This document shows positions 24,970 through 33,490 of a stretch of DNA of 44,437 bases, piece after piece. The DNA is from Clostridiales bacterium (lineage in GTDB: Bacteria > Bacillota > Clostridia > Saccharofermentanales > Saccharofermentanaceae), in contig JAFXPN010000034.1 in assembly GCA_017527865.1 (NCBI GenBank), positions 1 through 44,437 on the forward strand, read 5' to 3'. Positions within the stretch are counted from its first letter, which is position 1; every line of letters begins with the position of its first letter. Made by a program: the position numbers and the translations under genes. Below the pieces are notes generated by a model. The model worked only from the letters and a program-made list of their open reading frames with translations, did no database searches and was not told the origin of the DNA.

Positions 24970-26280
24970 TTATTCGTAACCTTTTCGACGGAGACCGTCG
25001 TCATCGTCATCATAATCAGACTTACGCGGCGCGAACGGATTGAATTCCGCTTGAGGCTCCTGTCCCTGCTCGGGATACGGTGCCGCCGGCATCTGCGCCT
25101 TGGGGTACTCTGCCTTGGGATACTCCGCCGTAAGAGGCGCTCCCTCCTTCTTCTTTCTCGAAAATGCCCTGACAGTCGTGACAATGGATATTACCGAGAT
25201 GAAAGTCCAGACTATGCCGAAGATCAGAAGGAAAGCACCCGGCGCCCCCTGATTCGCGATCACCGCGGCCCCGCCTATTATCATACCGATGCCTACGAGA
25301 ACGAACGGGATCATAAAGACTATCGATATTGCCTTCACTGCGGTCCCCGCCGGCGAATTCAATGCGTCGCTGAACTGCATGGAAGAAGCAGCTCCCGACC
25401 TTCCGAGCTTGATATCATCATCCGTAAGAGGGACTTCTTCATATTCGAAGTTCTTCTCACGTCTGTAGTTCATTATCATCGCAATAATGATCAGGACGAA
25501 TATGCCCCCGATAAACAGCAGGGGAGCGATTACCTTGAGGTTAAGAAAGACCGGCTTTGAAATGGCTTTCTTATCCAGGGCAAGCAGGTTTGTGAAGGCG
25601 TCCTCAAGGACTTCACCCGGCTCTTCCCCGTCTTCGAGACCGTTCTGGACATCCCTTATGAATGATGATTCATAGTTGTCATAAAGACCGTTGGTATCAT
25701 CGCCGATCATAATCTCCCACGCAAAGGAACGGATCTTCGCGTCACTCATAAGATAGGCTCCGATCTGATCTTCAGGAACCGCTAATACGAGAAGATAATG
25801 CTTCTCGTCATCAAACTCGGTGACATATTTCCTGTATGCAAAATCTTCAAGGCTTCCGTACTCGGAATATTCCTCGAATACCGTCGTATAAACGACCGGA
25901 CATGCACCGGTCTCATCATTATATTCTTCAAGGACATCGTTAAGCGATTCATCGTCCTCGATGATCCCTGCCTCATCCCAAACATATGAATCAGGACGGC
26001 GGTAATCCTCTTTGATCTTATGCGTAACATCCGATGCGATACCGAGTCCCATCATAAAGGTAAATATCCCGCCGAATAAGGCGATGATGATTATGCCCGA
26101 CAATCCGGTCTTCTGCGGTCTGCCGTTGGAATAGAAATACTCGTCGTGGCCGTCTCTGTAATGACGTCTGTATCTTCTGGATCCGTAAAAATATGTATTA
26201 GATGTTCTGTGTGAGCTTCCGCCGTGAGATCCGCCGTGGGATCCGCCTCCTGATGATCCTCCGCCTCCGCTGTGTGGCAT
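24970..26280 (-). CDS. TPM-domain-like membrane protein with Gly/Ser/His-rich N-terminus
   Basis: 436 aa. Residues 1-30 are a Gly/Ser/His run (GGGGSSGGGSHGGSHGGSSH), followed by Arg/Tyr-rich sequence and a membrane helix at about 60-80. The extracytoplasmic part (95-240) begins YVWDEAGIIEDDESLNDVLEEYNDETGACPVVYTT, resembling the TPM (Psb32/YgcG-like) fold, with a hydrophobic YLLVLAVPE strand. Three more membrane helices follow (about 250-272, 318-340, 348-372). The cytoplasmic tail has the repeat AEYPKAEYPKAQ and an acidic DYDDDDDG. TPM proteins usually carry their Gly-rich stretch at the C-terminus; here it is N-terminal. Function unknown. GGGGG precedes ATG 26280. Located between the HD-GYP and NUDIX genes, all minus strand. 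Confidence 0.65.
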   Translation of the reverse strand: MPHSGGGGSSGGGSHGGSHGGSSHRTSNTYFYGSRRYRRHYRDGHDEYFYSNGRPQKTGLSGIIIIALFGGIFTFMMGLGIASDVTHKIKEDYRRPDSYVWDEAGIIEDDESLNDVLEEYNDETGACPVVYTTVFEEYSEYGSLEDFAYRKYVTEFDDEKHYLLVLAVPEDQIGAYLMSDAKIRSFAWEIMIGDDTNGLYDNYESSFIRDVQNGLEDGEEPGEVLEDAFTNLLALDKKAISKPVFLNLKVIAPLLFIGGIFVLIIIAMIMNYRREKNFEYEEVPLTDDDIKLGRSGAASSMQFSDALNSPAGTAVKAISIVFMIPFVLVGIGMIIGGAAVIANQGAPGAFLLIFGIVWTFISVISIVTTVRAFSRKKKEGAPLTAEYPKAEYPKAQMPAAPYPEQGQEPQAEFNPFAPRKSDYDDDDDGLRRKGYE

Positions 26281-26379
26281 AATCCTATCCCCCTTATCAA
26301 GTTTGGTTTAATAATAGCATTACGGTGTCATCTGTGTACATCCCGATGCCAATCTTAATACATTCTTATACTTTGTACC

Positions 26380-26970
26380 TCATACGTCCCTCCGGCGCAG
26401 CGACAGCAGCCACGCCATGATGTGAGCCGACTGCTGGAACCTTCCTTCTTTTATGAGCTTCTCGATATCCTCTGCCTTAAGCCTGACCACATTAAGGAAT
26501 TCCGTATCATCCAGATCCTGCCCGGATACCCTGCGGCAGTTTTTTGCCGTATAGACATAAGCATAATTATCTGCGATAGTAGCGTTTGACGGCACTGTGA
26601 TGAGATGTTCCCATTCATCTGATTCATAACCGGTCTCTTCCCTTAGTTCACGCTTTGCAGCTTCGAGCGCATCTTCCGCGGATGTATCCCCGTGTCCGCC
26701 GTATTCCCTGCCGTCCTCTCTCTCGATGCCGCCTGCGGGAAATTCCGTCGTCACCTCCCTGATGCCGTGCCGGAACTGCCTGACACAGATGTAGCTGCCC
26801 TCAGTATCCGATGCTACGATAACGGTATAGTCCCTTCTGCTGTAGCTGTAATACGGTTCGTACTCAGTGCCGTCAGGAAACCTGAACCTGGACTCCCGGA
26901 AATCTATCCATTCATTTCGGATCAGATGTTTTGTGCTTATCTCTTCCCATTTAAGGTTGTCATCATTCAT
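26380..26970 (-). CDS. NUDIX hydrolase, ADP-ribose pyrophosphatase-like
   Basis: 196-aa nucleotide-diphosphate hydrolase. The catalytic helix AAKRELREETGYESD carries the REL-EE-G core of the Nudix box, and the preceding loop TEFPAGGIE is typical of ADP-ribose pyrophosphatases. Between the PAGG element and the helix lies an enlarged Gly/Asp-rich loop (EDGREYGGHGDTSAED) that replaces the compact GE turn of most relatives. The C-terminus ends in helix KEGRFQQSAHIMAWLLSL. ATG 26970 overlaps the MATE gene's end by eight bases, with GGAAGG correctly spaced. Last gene of the aldo/keto reductase, AlkD, MATE, NUDIX run. Substrate unproven. Confidence 0.88.
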   Translation of the reverse strand: MNDDNLKWEEISTKHLIRNEWIDFRESRFRFPDGTEYEPYYSYSRRDYTVIVASDTEGSYICVRQFRHGIREVTTEFPAGGIEREDGREYGGHGDTSAEDALEAAKRELREETGYESDEWEHLITVPSNATIADNYAYVYTAKNCRRVSGQDLDDTEFLNVVRLKAEDIEKLIKEGRFQQSAHIMAWLLSLRRRDV

Positions 26971-28327
26971 CTTTAAGCCCTTCCTTCGATATCCTGTTAA
27001 TAAAAGAAAGCAGGAGCAGTATCGATACTGCCATCATTATGAGTTCAGTGACAGGCTGCGCATGTATAAGCCCCGTAAACCCCCATAGTCTATCAAATAA
27101 CAGCAGCAAAGGGATATAGAGGATCAGCTGCCGCACGATGGTAATCCCGAATGCATATCCCGGCTTGCCCATCGCCTGGAAAGACATGCGCGTCATGGAC
27201 ACGCTTCCCACAAAAGGCAGAGTCAGCATCATCGCCCTTAATACCCGCGCGCCCGTCGCGATCACTTCACCGTCATCGGTAAAGATCCCTATCAGAAGCG
27301 GAGCTGTGATCCCGTATACCGCCATCAGCACCAGTTCTGTTCCCGTGACGGTCACCACACCGGCCTTAAGGATCTTCTTCATCCGGCAATAATCGCGCGA
27401 ACCGTAGTTGTAGCCCATCAAAGGCTGAACTCCGGACGCAAAGCCCTGATATACATAATTGCCGAGCGAGAGAACTTTCTGCGCAACACCCATAGCCGCA
27501 ACCGTAAGTTCCCCGTAAGCTACGGCAAGATTATTATTTACCACATACGCTGCCGACGTTAGGAGCGTCTCCAAAGATGCGGGGATCCCGACGCGGTATA
27601 TCTCCGATACTATCTCACCCGTAGGTCTGATGAATCTCCACGAAGGTCTGATGAGGCTCTTTCCGGACATATAAAAGACCGCGGATACCACGACTCCGGT
27701 GATGTTGCCAATGACAGTTGCAGCCGCAGCACCTCTTATCTGCATATCGAAAACAAATATGAGGACCGGATCCAGAATGATATTGACGACAGTTCCTGCT
27801 GCCATTCCAACCATTGACAGTCTTACCGACCCCTCGCCTCTCAAGAATGCGCCAAAAGTATAGCTTGCCATCGTCGGGATACTCCCGGCAAGGATGATAC
27901 CGGCATATTGTGCGGTATAAAGGAATGTATTATCACGGGCGCCTAACCCTGCAGTGATCTCATCTAAGAAGATCAGACCTGCGGCACTGACAACAGCTCC
28001 ATTGACAACAGTCAGCAGCATGCCTGCGGTCAGGGTATGTTCGGCCTTTGGGATATCCTTCGCGCCTAAGCACCTGGCAATGAAAGAAGAGGCTCCGGTG
28101 CCTATCATATTGGATACCGCGACCATGACCATCATAACGGGATAAGCAAGATTCACCGCCGCGAGCTGGTAATCATCGCCGGTAAGTCCGATGAAGTATG
28201 TATCAACGAGGTTGTACAGCACCATGATGAACATGCCCGCTATAAGCGGCACGCCCATCTTGACGACCGTCTTGAACGGCTCTTCCTCGCTTAATGTATA
28301 TAACCTCTTGTCCTGATCCCTGCTCAC
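26963..28327 (-). CDS. MATE-family multidrug/cation antiporter
   Basis: 454-aa secondary transporter with twelve predicted membrane helices in two homologous halves. MATE text includes FKTVVKMGVPLIAGMFIMVLYN with LVDTYFIG at the N-terminus, NMIGTGASSFIARCLGAKD, and the second-half counterpart GVQPLMGYNYGSRDYCRMKK. It most resembles the MepA/DinF-type subgroup, exporting cationic drugs with Na+ or H+. Start is GTG 28327, 17 bases after the AlkD-like stop, with only a weak AAGATG ribosome binding site, so it may depend on coupling. Cargo cannot be deduced. Confidence 0.92.
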   Translation of the reverse strand: MSRDQDKRLYTLSEEEPFKTVVKMGVPLIAGMFIMVLYNLVDTYFIGLTGDDYQLAAVNLAYPVMMVMVAVSNMIGTGASSFIARCLGAKDIPKAEHTLTAGMLLTVVNGAVVSAAGLIFLDEITAGLGARDNTFLYTAQYAGIILAGSIPTMASYTFGAFLRGEGSVRLSMVGMAAGTVVNIILDPVLIFVFDMQIRGAAAATVIGNITGVVVSAVFYMSGKSLIRPSWRFIRPTGEIVSEIYRVGIPASLETLLTSAAYVVNNNLAVAYGELTVAAMGVAQKVLSLGNYVYQGFASGVQPLMGYNYGSRDYCRMKKILKAGVVTVTGTELVLMAVYGITAPLLIGIFTDDGEVIATGARVLRAMMLTLPFVGSVSMTRMSFQAMGKPGYAFGITIVRQLILYIPLLLLFDRLWGFTGLIHAQPVTELIMMAVSILLLLSFINRISKEGLKDE

Positions 28328-28344
28328 GTGATCATTTTACATCT

Positions 28345-29031
28345 TCATCTTATCTTCAGGGACTTGAGATAATCTTTCTGCTCTGCCGTGATCCGGAAGC
28401 TTTCCACAGACTTCTGTATAGCCTTGTTATGCGTCCATTTATCAAGTTTCCGCTCTTCGATAAACGGCAGAACGGAGTCATATTGCTTCGCCAAAGCTGT
28501 CGCAAAGTACCATGCTCTCATCATGTTCACATAGTACTCATCCGATCTTATCCGGGACACCATCCGCGGGTATTTAATATCAAAATCCTCATCAAGGAAA
28601 TGCTTCATCAGCATTCCTATGGCGAACCTTACCGTATAAGTATGATCCGAACCGAGCCATATCCTGATATGCTCATTTAGTTCGCTCCTGTGTTTATTAA
28701 AGACCTTGGGGGACATCTGATCGCATGTGGCCCAGTTATCGACAAAAGGCAGGAACCGTTCCGCTTCATCCATGCACTGTTCATAATCCTTCATTCCGGA
28801 GATCATGAATGCGTGAAGCTGATCCTCCTCAAAATAACGGTGGGGCAGATCATGAAGAAAGCAAGCTGCATCCTCCCTCTTGCTTAATTCCTTAGCATAA
28901 GCCCGTAGCTCCGGAGTCCTTACCCCGATAACTCTGCCGGGATCCTTGTCAGGAATGAGTTTAGCCGTAAAATCCCGATATCCCGGGTCCTGCATCCGGA
29001 ACAGGCCTTCTATTATCTCTTCGCCGATCAT
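28345..29031 (-). CDS. AlkD-like DNA alkylation repair protein
   Basis: 228-aa all-helical protein of the AlkD DNA glycosylase family (HEAT-like repeats) that excises bulky or cationic alkylpurines. Family text: GVRTPELRAYAKEL near 38-51, the VDNWATCDQMSPK block near residue 95-107 that contains the conserved Trp and Asp of the active cleft, and MMRAWYFATALAKQYD in the C-terminal half. ATG 29031 overlaps the aldo/keto reductase stop by four bases (ATGA), implying coupled translation. Some relatives lack glycosylase activity, so the enzymatic role is probable, not certain. Confidence 0.87.
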   Translation of the reverse strand: MIGEEIIEGLFRMQDPGYRDFTAKLIPDKDPGRVIGVRTPELRAYAKELSKREDAACFLHDLPHRYFEEDQLHAFMISGMKDYEQCMDEAERFLPFVDNWATCDQMSPKVFNKHRSELNEHIRIWLGSDHTYTVRFAIGMLMKHFLDEDFDIKYPRMVSRIRSDEYYVNMMRAWYFATALAKQYDSVLPFIEERKLDKWTHNKAIQKSVESFRITAEQKDYLKSLKIR

Positions 29032-30161
29032 CGTTCAAATGTTCCTGCGGCCTTATCGAGCAGCTCCCGTATCGGAAGATGCTGGGGACATACACGCTCA
29101 CAAAGACCGCATTTGATGCATTCCGAAGCCTTCGCCCGGTCGCCGCCCGTAATTATCTCATCATAGTAAAAACTTGCATTCCAGTCGTTGAACATCTTAT
29201 GGGCATTGAAAGCCGAGAATATGTCAGGTATGCGGATGTTCATCGGGCAGGAATTCTCTTCGATACAATAGCGGCATGATGTACACGGGATCATGTTAAG
29301 TCCTTTAAACACATCGCAGACTCTCCGGACGGCTTCATGTTCTTCATCTGTCAGGGGCATAAAATCCCTGCATGTCGAGATATTGTCATTCATCTGGGCC
29401 ATATCGCTCATGCCTGACAATACGACCGCAATGTTCGGAAAACTTCCCGCAAATCTTAAAGCATAAGAAGCATTGCTGCCGCCGTTAAGATCCCTTAATA
29501 TCTTATCCGCCTCAGAAGGAAGCTTTACAAGGCTTCCGCCTTTCACGGGCTCCATCACGATAACGGGCTTGTCATATTTCTCGCACACCTCATATACCTT
29601 GCGCGCTTCCACCGACGCATCTTCATAATCAAGATAATTGAACTGTATCTGAACGATCTCGATCTCAGGATGTTCATTGAGGATCTGATCGAGGACCTCC
29701 GCCTTATCGTGAAAAGAGATGCCGAAGTGTCTGATAAGGCCTTCGTTCTTAAGTTCGATCGCCGTTTCATATGCCCTGCATGCCGTAAACTTCTTATAGT
29801 TATTGCGGTCCTGGGCGTGCATAAGATAAAGATCGAAGTAACCGACCCTGCACCACTCCAATTGTTTCATAAAAAACGGTCTGATATCTTCCTGTTTCTT
29901 AAAATAGGGATCCGTAAGCTTATCCGTCAAAAGGAATCTGCTTCGGTCATATCTTGAGGACACGCACTCGCCTATCGCGGTCTCTGACAGTCCGTCGATA
30001 TACCCGTGAGCAGTATCAAAATAGTTAAATCCCGCCTCGATGAAAGCATCTGCCATCCTGCAGAATTCTTCTTTATCAACGGCTGACCCCTTCATTGGGA
30101 GCCTCATGCAGCCGAATCCGAGCTTTCCGTTCAGTTCCGGAAAAACACTGCTTATATCCAT
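29028..30161 (-). CDS. Aldo/keto reductase with C-terminal 4Fe-4S ferredoxin domain
   Basis: 377-aa fusion. The TIM-barrel part shows the AKR tetrad: Asp49 and Tyr54 in NYFDTAHGYIDG, Lys81 in LLTDKL and His115 in YLMHAQD. The C-terminal 80 residues hold two ferredoxin-like cysteine clusters, CTSCRYCIEENSCPMNI and CIKCGLCERVCPQHLPI, adequate for 4Fe-4S cluster binding. This architecture is common in strict anaerobes; the electron donor and substrate are unknown. The frame extends to 30233, but ATG 30161 has AGGAGG five bases upstream and gives the family N-terminus. Lead gene of the AlkD-MATE-NUDIX run, with a TATAAT at 30190-30195. Confidence 0.92.
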   Translation of the reverse strand: MDISSVFPELNGKLGFGCMRLPMKGSAVDKEEFCRMADAFIEAGFNYFDTAHGYIDGLSETAIGECVSSRYDRSRFLLTDKLTDPYFKKQEDIRPFFMKQLEWCRVGYFDLYLMHAQDRNNYKKFTACRAYETAIELKNEGLIRHFGISFHDKAEVLDQILNEHPEIEIVQIQFNYLDYEDASVEARKVYEVCEKYDKPVIVMEPVKGGSLVKLPSEADKILRDLNGGSNASYALRFAGSFPNIAVVLSGMSDMAQMNDNISTCRDFMPLTDEEHEAVRRVCDVFKGLNMIPCTSCRYCIEENSCPMNIRIPDIFSAFNAHKMFNDWNASFYYDEIITGGDRAKASECIKCGLCERVCPQHLPIRELLDKAAGTFER

Positions 30162-30189
30162 AGGCACCTCCTGTTTACGGGACACCTTG

Positions 30190-30195
30190 ATTATA
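30190..30195 (-). promoter_or_regulatory. -10 element of the aldo/keto reductase operon
   Basis: Minus-strand TATAAT, 28 bases before ATG 30161. Expected leader is about 22 bases and contains AGGAGG. No clear -35 at 17 bp. Confidence 0.5.
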
Positions 30196-30247
30196 CAGTT
30201 ACGACGGGACCTGCCGTGTGAATAAACTGTCAATTATGGAGATGAAA

Positions 30248-30304
30248 CGGCGGCGGGCAGATATAATAAGCCGCGGAAAAGGCAGATGATAATACCCGCC
30301 GCCG
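30248..30304 (-). terminator. Long GC-rich hairpin, possible terminator of the 30335-30955 gene
   Basis: Perfect 10-bp inverted repeat CGGCGGCGGG / CCCGCCGCCG enclosing 37 bases. It lies 30 bases downstream of the unknown gene's stop on the minus strand and is followed there by only TTTC, a weak U-tract. Termination or mRNA 3'-end protection is plausible but not certain. Confidence 0.45.
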
Positions 30305-30334
30305 GATCATTAAGAATATGTACAACAGCCGGTG

Positions 30335-30955
30335 TCAGACGACACTTGCCGGTTGCTGCTTCAGCGGTTTGTTCTTTACGGTCTTTACGGAAGCCGCGAA
30401 TATCTTGTGGGCTGCCGTAACGGAATCGATAAGAGTTTCCCTGGTGTTCCCGGATACAGGTATGGTCCCGGTAAAATCAAGATACACGAGCAGTCTTCCC
30501 GATGCATAGAATCCGCTCTCGAGGTGTTCCAGGAATCTGTCCCTGCCGATCGATTCCGAAGCAAGGCTGGCAGCAACGGTCATCCGCATCGTCTCACGGA
30601 AAATAAGATCTCCGATCGATGTGTGTCCGTTCCCTTTAAGGTCAGCCACATATCCGTAAGCGATGATACTCGCATTGGATGCCACTTCCTTAAGATTCGA
30701 GTTCCCGTTCTGTCCTTTCTGATAATTCCCCCTGCTGCGGGTCACCTGTCTTTCCGCACGCTGCGGATTACCGTTCTGACGGGGCTGCGGTTCAGGCTGC
30801 TGTCCGGAATGCTGCGTTCCGCTGTTATCCTCAGGCTCCTGCGTATCCAGGATCTGCTGCGGCTGCCCGGACCTCTCAGGTCCCGCATCACCGTGATCCT
30901 CTTCATAAGCGACGTTGTCCCTGACCGTATCATCAAAATCTGTGTAATTATCCAT
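30335..30955 (-). CDS. Unknown protein with disordered Gln/Asn-rich N-terminus
   Basis: 206 aa, not recognised. Residues 1-80 are acidic and then Gln/Asn/Pro-rich (QQPEPQPRQNGNPQRAERQ), low in hydrophobics and probably disordered. Residues about 85-195 look folded and mixed alpha/beta: SNASIIAYGYVADLKGNG, then LIFRETMRMTVAASLASESI, GFYASGRLLVYLDFTGT and TLIDSVTAAHKIFAASVKTV. No signal peptide, membrane helix, Cys or metal motif. The ATG is preceded by GGAG nine bases away. Monocistronic, between a possible terminator and a divergent promoter region shared with the DUF1015 operon. The composition is unusual for a housekeeping enzyme; function unknown. Confidence 0.65.
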   Translation of the reverse strand: MDNYTDFDDTVRDNVAYEEDHGDAGPERSGQPQQILDTQEPEDNSGTQHSGQQPEPQPRQNGNPQRAERQVTRSRGNYQKGQNGNSNLKEVASNASIIAYGYVADLKGNGHTSIGDLIFRETMRMTVAASLASESIGRDRFLEHLESGFYASGRLLVYLDFTGTIPVSGNTRETLIDSVTAAHKIFAASVKTVKNKPLKQQPASVV

Positions 30956-31045
30956 TTGATCTGTCTCCTTAATCTGAAATTAGTTATTTTCGAGCCGGCA
31001 AGTAAAGCGTAGCATCCCGGATAATGAGAAACACCTGCAAAAAAA

Positions 31046-31070
31046 CGACAAAAAACGACAAATTTTGTCG
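31046..31070. repeat. CGACA repeat and dyad in the divergent control region
   Basis: CGACA occurs at 31046 and 31056, ten bases apart (one helical turn). The second copy forms a perfect 15-bp dyad CGACAAA-T-TTTGTCG (31056-31070). It lies 32 bp upstream of the DUF1015 -35 element and about 90-100 bp upstream of the unknown gene's start, so it could bind a regulator of either gene. Confidence 0.4.
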
Positions 31071-31101
31071 GTAAGAAGGCCGGACCGCCCGTAAAATAAC
31101 G

Positions 31102-31130
31102 TTTTCAACGCTCCTCTTCCGTGATAGAAT
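31102..31130 (+). promoter_or_regulatory. Promoter of the DUF1015-FAD-DUF2298 operon
   Basis: TTTTCA (31102-31107, four of six), 17 bp, then TAGAAT (31125-31130, five of six) preceded by TGA, an extended -10. The transcript would carry a leader of about 33 bases with AAAGGAAC before ATG 31170. Confidence 0.6.
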
Positions 31131-31169
31131 ATTCGGTAATGCTTTTATTATTTAAACAAAGGAACAAAG

Positions 31170-32417
31170 ATGAAAAGAACTGAGATTCCCGCGGTCATCA
31201 TTCCGGATATACTACTTCCCGTACAGGATACGGATCTCAACAAATGGGCTGTTATCGCCTGCGATCAGTACACATCAGAACCCGAATACTGGGAGGCCTG
31301 CGACAGATACGTAGGTGATGCCCCCTCTGCTTTAAGGATAGTCCTTCCCGAAGTCAAGCTCGGGACCGAATCGCCCGAACAGATCGAGAAGGATCTTGCC
31401 GATATCTCATCGAACATCGACAGGTACCTTGAGAACGGCATATGGCAGGAGCCTTATAACGGATTTATCCTGACCGACAGATCCACTCCGCTCCATCCCT
31501 CACGACGCGGTATCATTCTCGCTGTAGACCTCGAGGAATACGATTTCACACCCGGGAACAAGGCTCTTATCAGAGCAACGGAAGGAACCGTCCTGAGCCG
31601 TATCCCCCCGAGGGTAAAGATCAGGAACAATGCAAAGGTAGAACTTCCTCACATCATGCTCCTGTATGACGATCCCGATGATAAGGTATTAACGGATGCG
31701 CTTAAGACGGATCCCGCGATCATCTACGACACTGACCTTATGCAGGATTCAGGTCACATAACGGGAAGATATATAGACGCCGGTTCCCCTGCGGCACAGG
31801 GCATAATCAACAATCTTAAGTCGCTGATAAGCGATGACGGTCTGCTGTTTGCAGTAGGCGACGGCAATCATTCGCTCGCATCGGCAAAAGCTCACTGGGA
31901 CAACATAAAGAAGACTCTCCCCGAAGATGAGCTCGACTGCCATCCGGCAAGATTCGCGCTTGCGGAAGCGGTAAACATCCACGATAAGGGACTCGAATTC
32001 GAGCCGATACACAGAGTTATCTTCGGGATCACGGAAGAAGCCTTCGGGGATCTGTGCGTTGAATTCTTCGGCAAGGAAAATATCACGGAAGATTCTGACG
32101 GGCAGAGCTTTACGGTCGTAAGCGAAGACCGTGACGACAGGATCGTCACCCTGAAGAAAGCACCGCACACTCTCGCCGTAGGATCGGTCCAGATGCTGAT
32201 CGACAGATATGACCTTAAATGCGATTACATCCACGGCGAAGATTCCGTGAGGAAGCTTGCCGCCGGCGGCAATATCGGAATACTGGTTCCCGGAATATCC
32301 AAGGATACTTTCTTTCAGACAATAGAGAAAGAAGGCGTATTCCCCAGAAAGACGTTCTCCATGGGAGAAGCGTTTGAAAAGAGATTCTATCTCGAGGCGA
32401 GGAAGATAACCTTATGA
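31170..32417 (+). CDS. DUF1015 family protein
   Basis: 415-aa cytoplasmic protein of the DUF1015 family. Hallmarks are the N-terminal IPDILLPVQDTDLNKWAVIACDQYTSEPEYW and the central LFAVGDGNHSLASAKAHW near residue 230, plus NIHDKGLEFEPIHRVIFG in the C-terminal half. Biochemical role is not established for bacterial members. In many clostridia such genes lie beside serA and serC, which fits the presence of both at the right end of this window, though here 10 kb away and on the other strand. AAAGGAAC precedes the ATG. First gene of an operon; its stop overlaps the next start (ATGA). Confidence 0.88.
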   Translation: MKRTEIPAVIIPDILLPVQDTDLNKWAVIACDQYTSEPEYWEACDRYVGDAPSALRIVLPEVKLGTESPEQIEKDLADISSNIDRYLENGIWQEPYNGFILTDRSTPLHPSRRGIILAVDLEEYDFTPGNKALIRATEGTVLSRIPPRVKIRNNAKVELPHIMLLYDDPDDKVLTDALKTDPAIIYDTDLMQDSGHITGRYIDAGSPAAQGIINNLKSLISDDGLLFAVGDGNHSLASAKAHWDNIKKTLPEDELDCHPARFALAEAVNIHDKGLEFEPIHRVIFGITEEAFGDLCVEFFGKENITEDSDGQSFTVVSEDRDDRIVTLKKAPHTLAVGSVQMLIDRYDLKCDYIHGEDSVRKLAAGGNIGILVPGISKDTFFQTIEKEGVFPRKTFSMGEAFEKRFYLEARKITL

Positions 32418-33490
32418 GCACTGTCTGCATCATAGGTGCCGGCCTGTCGGGACTTTTGTGCGGAATGAGACTGTCAAGAGCAGGCTTTGATGTCACGATA
32501 CTTGAAGAACTTACATACCCCGGCGGGCTTCTTGCTTCCACACATATCGGAGGCGAATACATCGAGCTTTTGCCCCATCACTTAAGGAGGACAGATAAGC
32601 ACCTTCTCTCCCTGACGAAGGAGCTCGGGGCCGACGGCAGGATCAAATGGTATGATGCTTTCTGGTACGGCCGCGCATCCCGCAAGAAGGTCGGATATCC
32701 CGAAGGCGGATTCGCCACGATCATCAACCTGCTCATACAGAACGTGACTGACAACGGAGGCCGGATCCTTTACTCTGCAAGCGTATCAGAGATCACGCGC
32801 AAAGAAGACGGGACCTATGTAACGAGCTGCGTCCTTTCCGATTCGCGCAAATACGAGATCGAAAGCAACTATGTGATCTTCACGGGATCATGCAGGACAT
32901 TCGTAAATGTAAGTCACGGACTTCCCTTGTCCATGAACGTGCGCGACCAGCTCATGAACCTCACTTACAAATCAAGGATATGTCTCATGCTCGCCCTGAA
33001 GAAACTTCCGAGCGATGCTTATATCCAGCAGAAGTTCCCTGATATGACGGACACGCCTTTCGCGAGGATCGTAAACCACAGCGCCTGTTTCCATGACAGG
33101 AATTACGGCGGGCAGCTGCTCTATCTTGTCGGCAAATGCCAGATAAGCGACCCCGTGTGGGTCGAATCGGATCAGAAAATCATGGACGAATATTTCCGCG
33201 CATACAGGAAGCTGTACCCGCTGATAAAAAGATCCGACATCAAGACATGGAGGCTCACCAAAGTCCGTTATGCCGTATCCGAACAGTTCCCTGAGACAGA
33301 TCTGTCGGAACCGATCGAGAATGTCTACGTCTGCTCTTCCGCGCTCGTGACCCATTCGACCGGCGATACTCCCGAGAACAGGATGGACCGTGTTGCCGCG
33401 CTGGCAGGACAGATAAGTTCAAAGATAATAGCAAAAGAGGAAGATCTCATTCATGGGCACGAAGAGAACGTCATCATCACTGCGATTTGA
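32414..33490 (+). CDS. FAD-dependent amine-oxidase-like/protoporphyrinogen-oxidase-like oxidoreductase
   Basis: 358 aa. N-terminal Rossmann FAD motif VCIIGAGLSGLLCGMRLSRAG (4-24) with the following ILEELTYPGGLLAST, the RxGG-like segment of NAD(P)-binding_8/amino-oxidase proteins. The mid-part (IKWYDAFWYGRASRKKVGYPEGGFATIINLL) resembles UDP-galactopyranose mutase and carotenoid/squalene desaturase relatives. The C-terminus has the usual YVCSSALVTHSTGDTPENRMDRV closing motif. Starts in the DUF1015 stop (ATGA) and ends 38 bases inside the DUF2298 gene, so it is tightly coupled to both. Substrate unknown; a sugar-lipid or polyprenoid intermediate is a guess from the neighbour. Confidence 0.8.
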   Translation: MSTVCIIGAGLSGLLCGMRLSRAGFDVTILEELTYPGGLLASTHIGGEYIELLPHHLRRTDKHLLSLTKELGADGRIKWYDAFWYGRASRKKVGYPEGGFATIINLLIQNVTDNGGRILYSASVSEITRKEDGTYVTSCVLSDSRKYEIESNYVIFTGSCRTFVNVSHGLPLSMNVRDQLMNLTYKSRICLMLALKKLPSDAYIQQKFPDMTDTPFARIVNHSACFHDRNYGGQLLYLVGKCQISDPVWVESDQKIMDEYFRAYRKLYPLIKRSDIKTWRLTKVRYAVSEQFPETDLSEPIENVYVCSSALVTHSTGDTPENRMDRVAALAGQISSKIIAKEEDLIHGHEENVIITAI

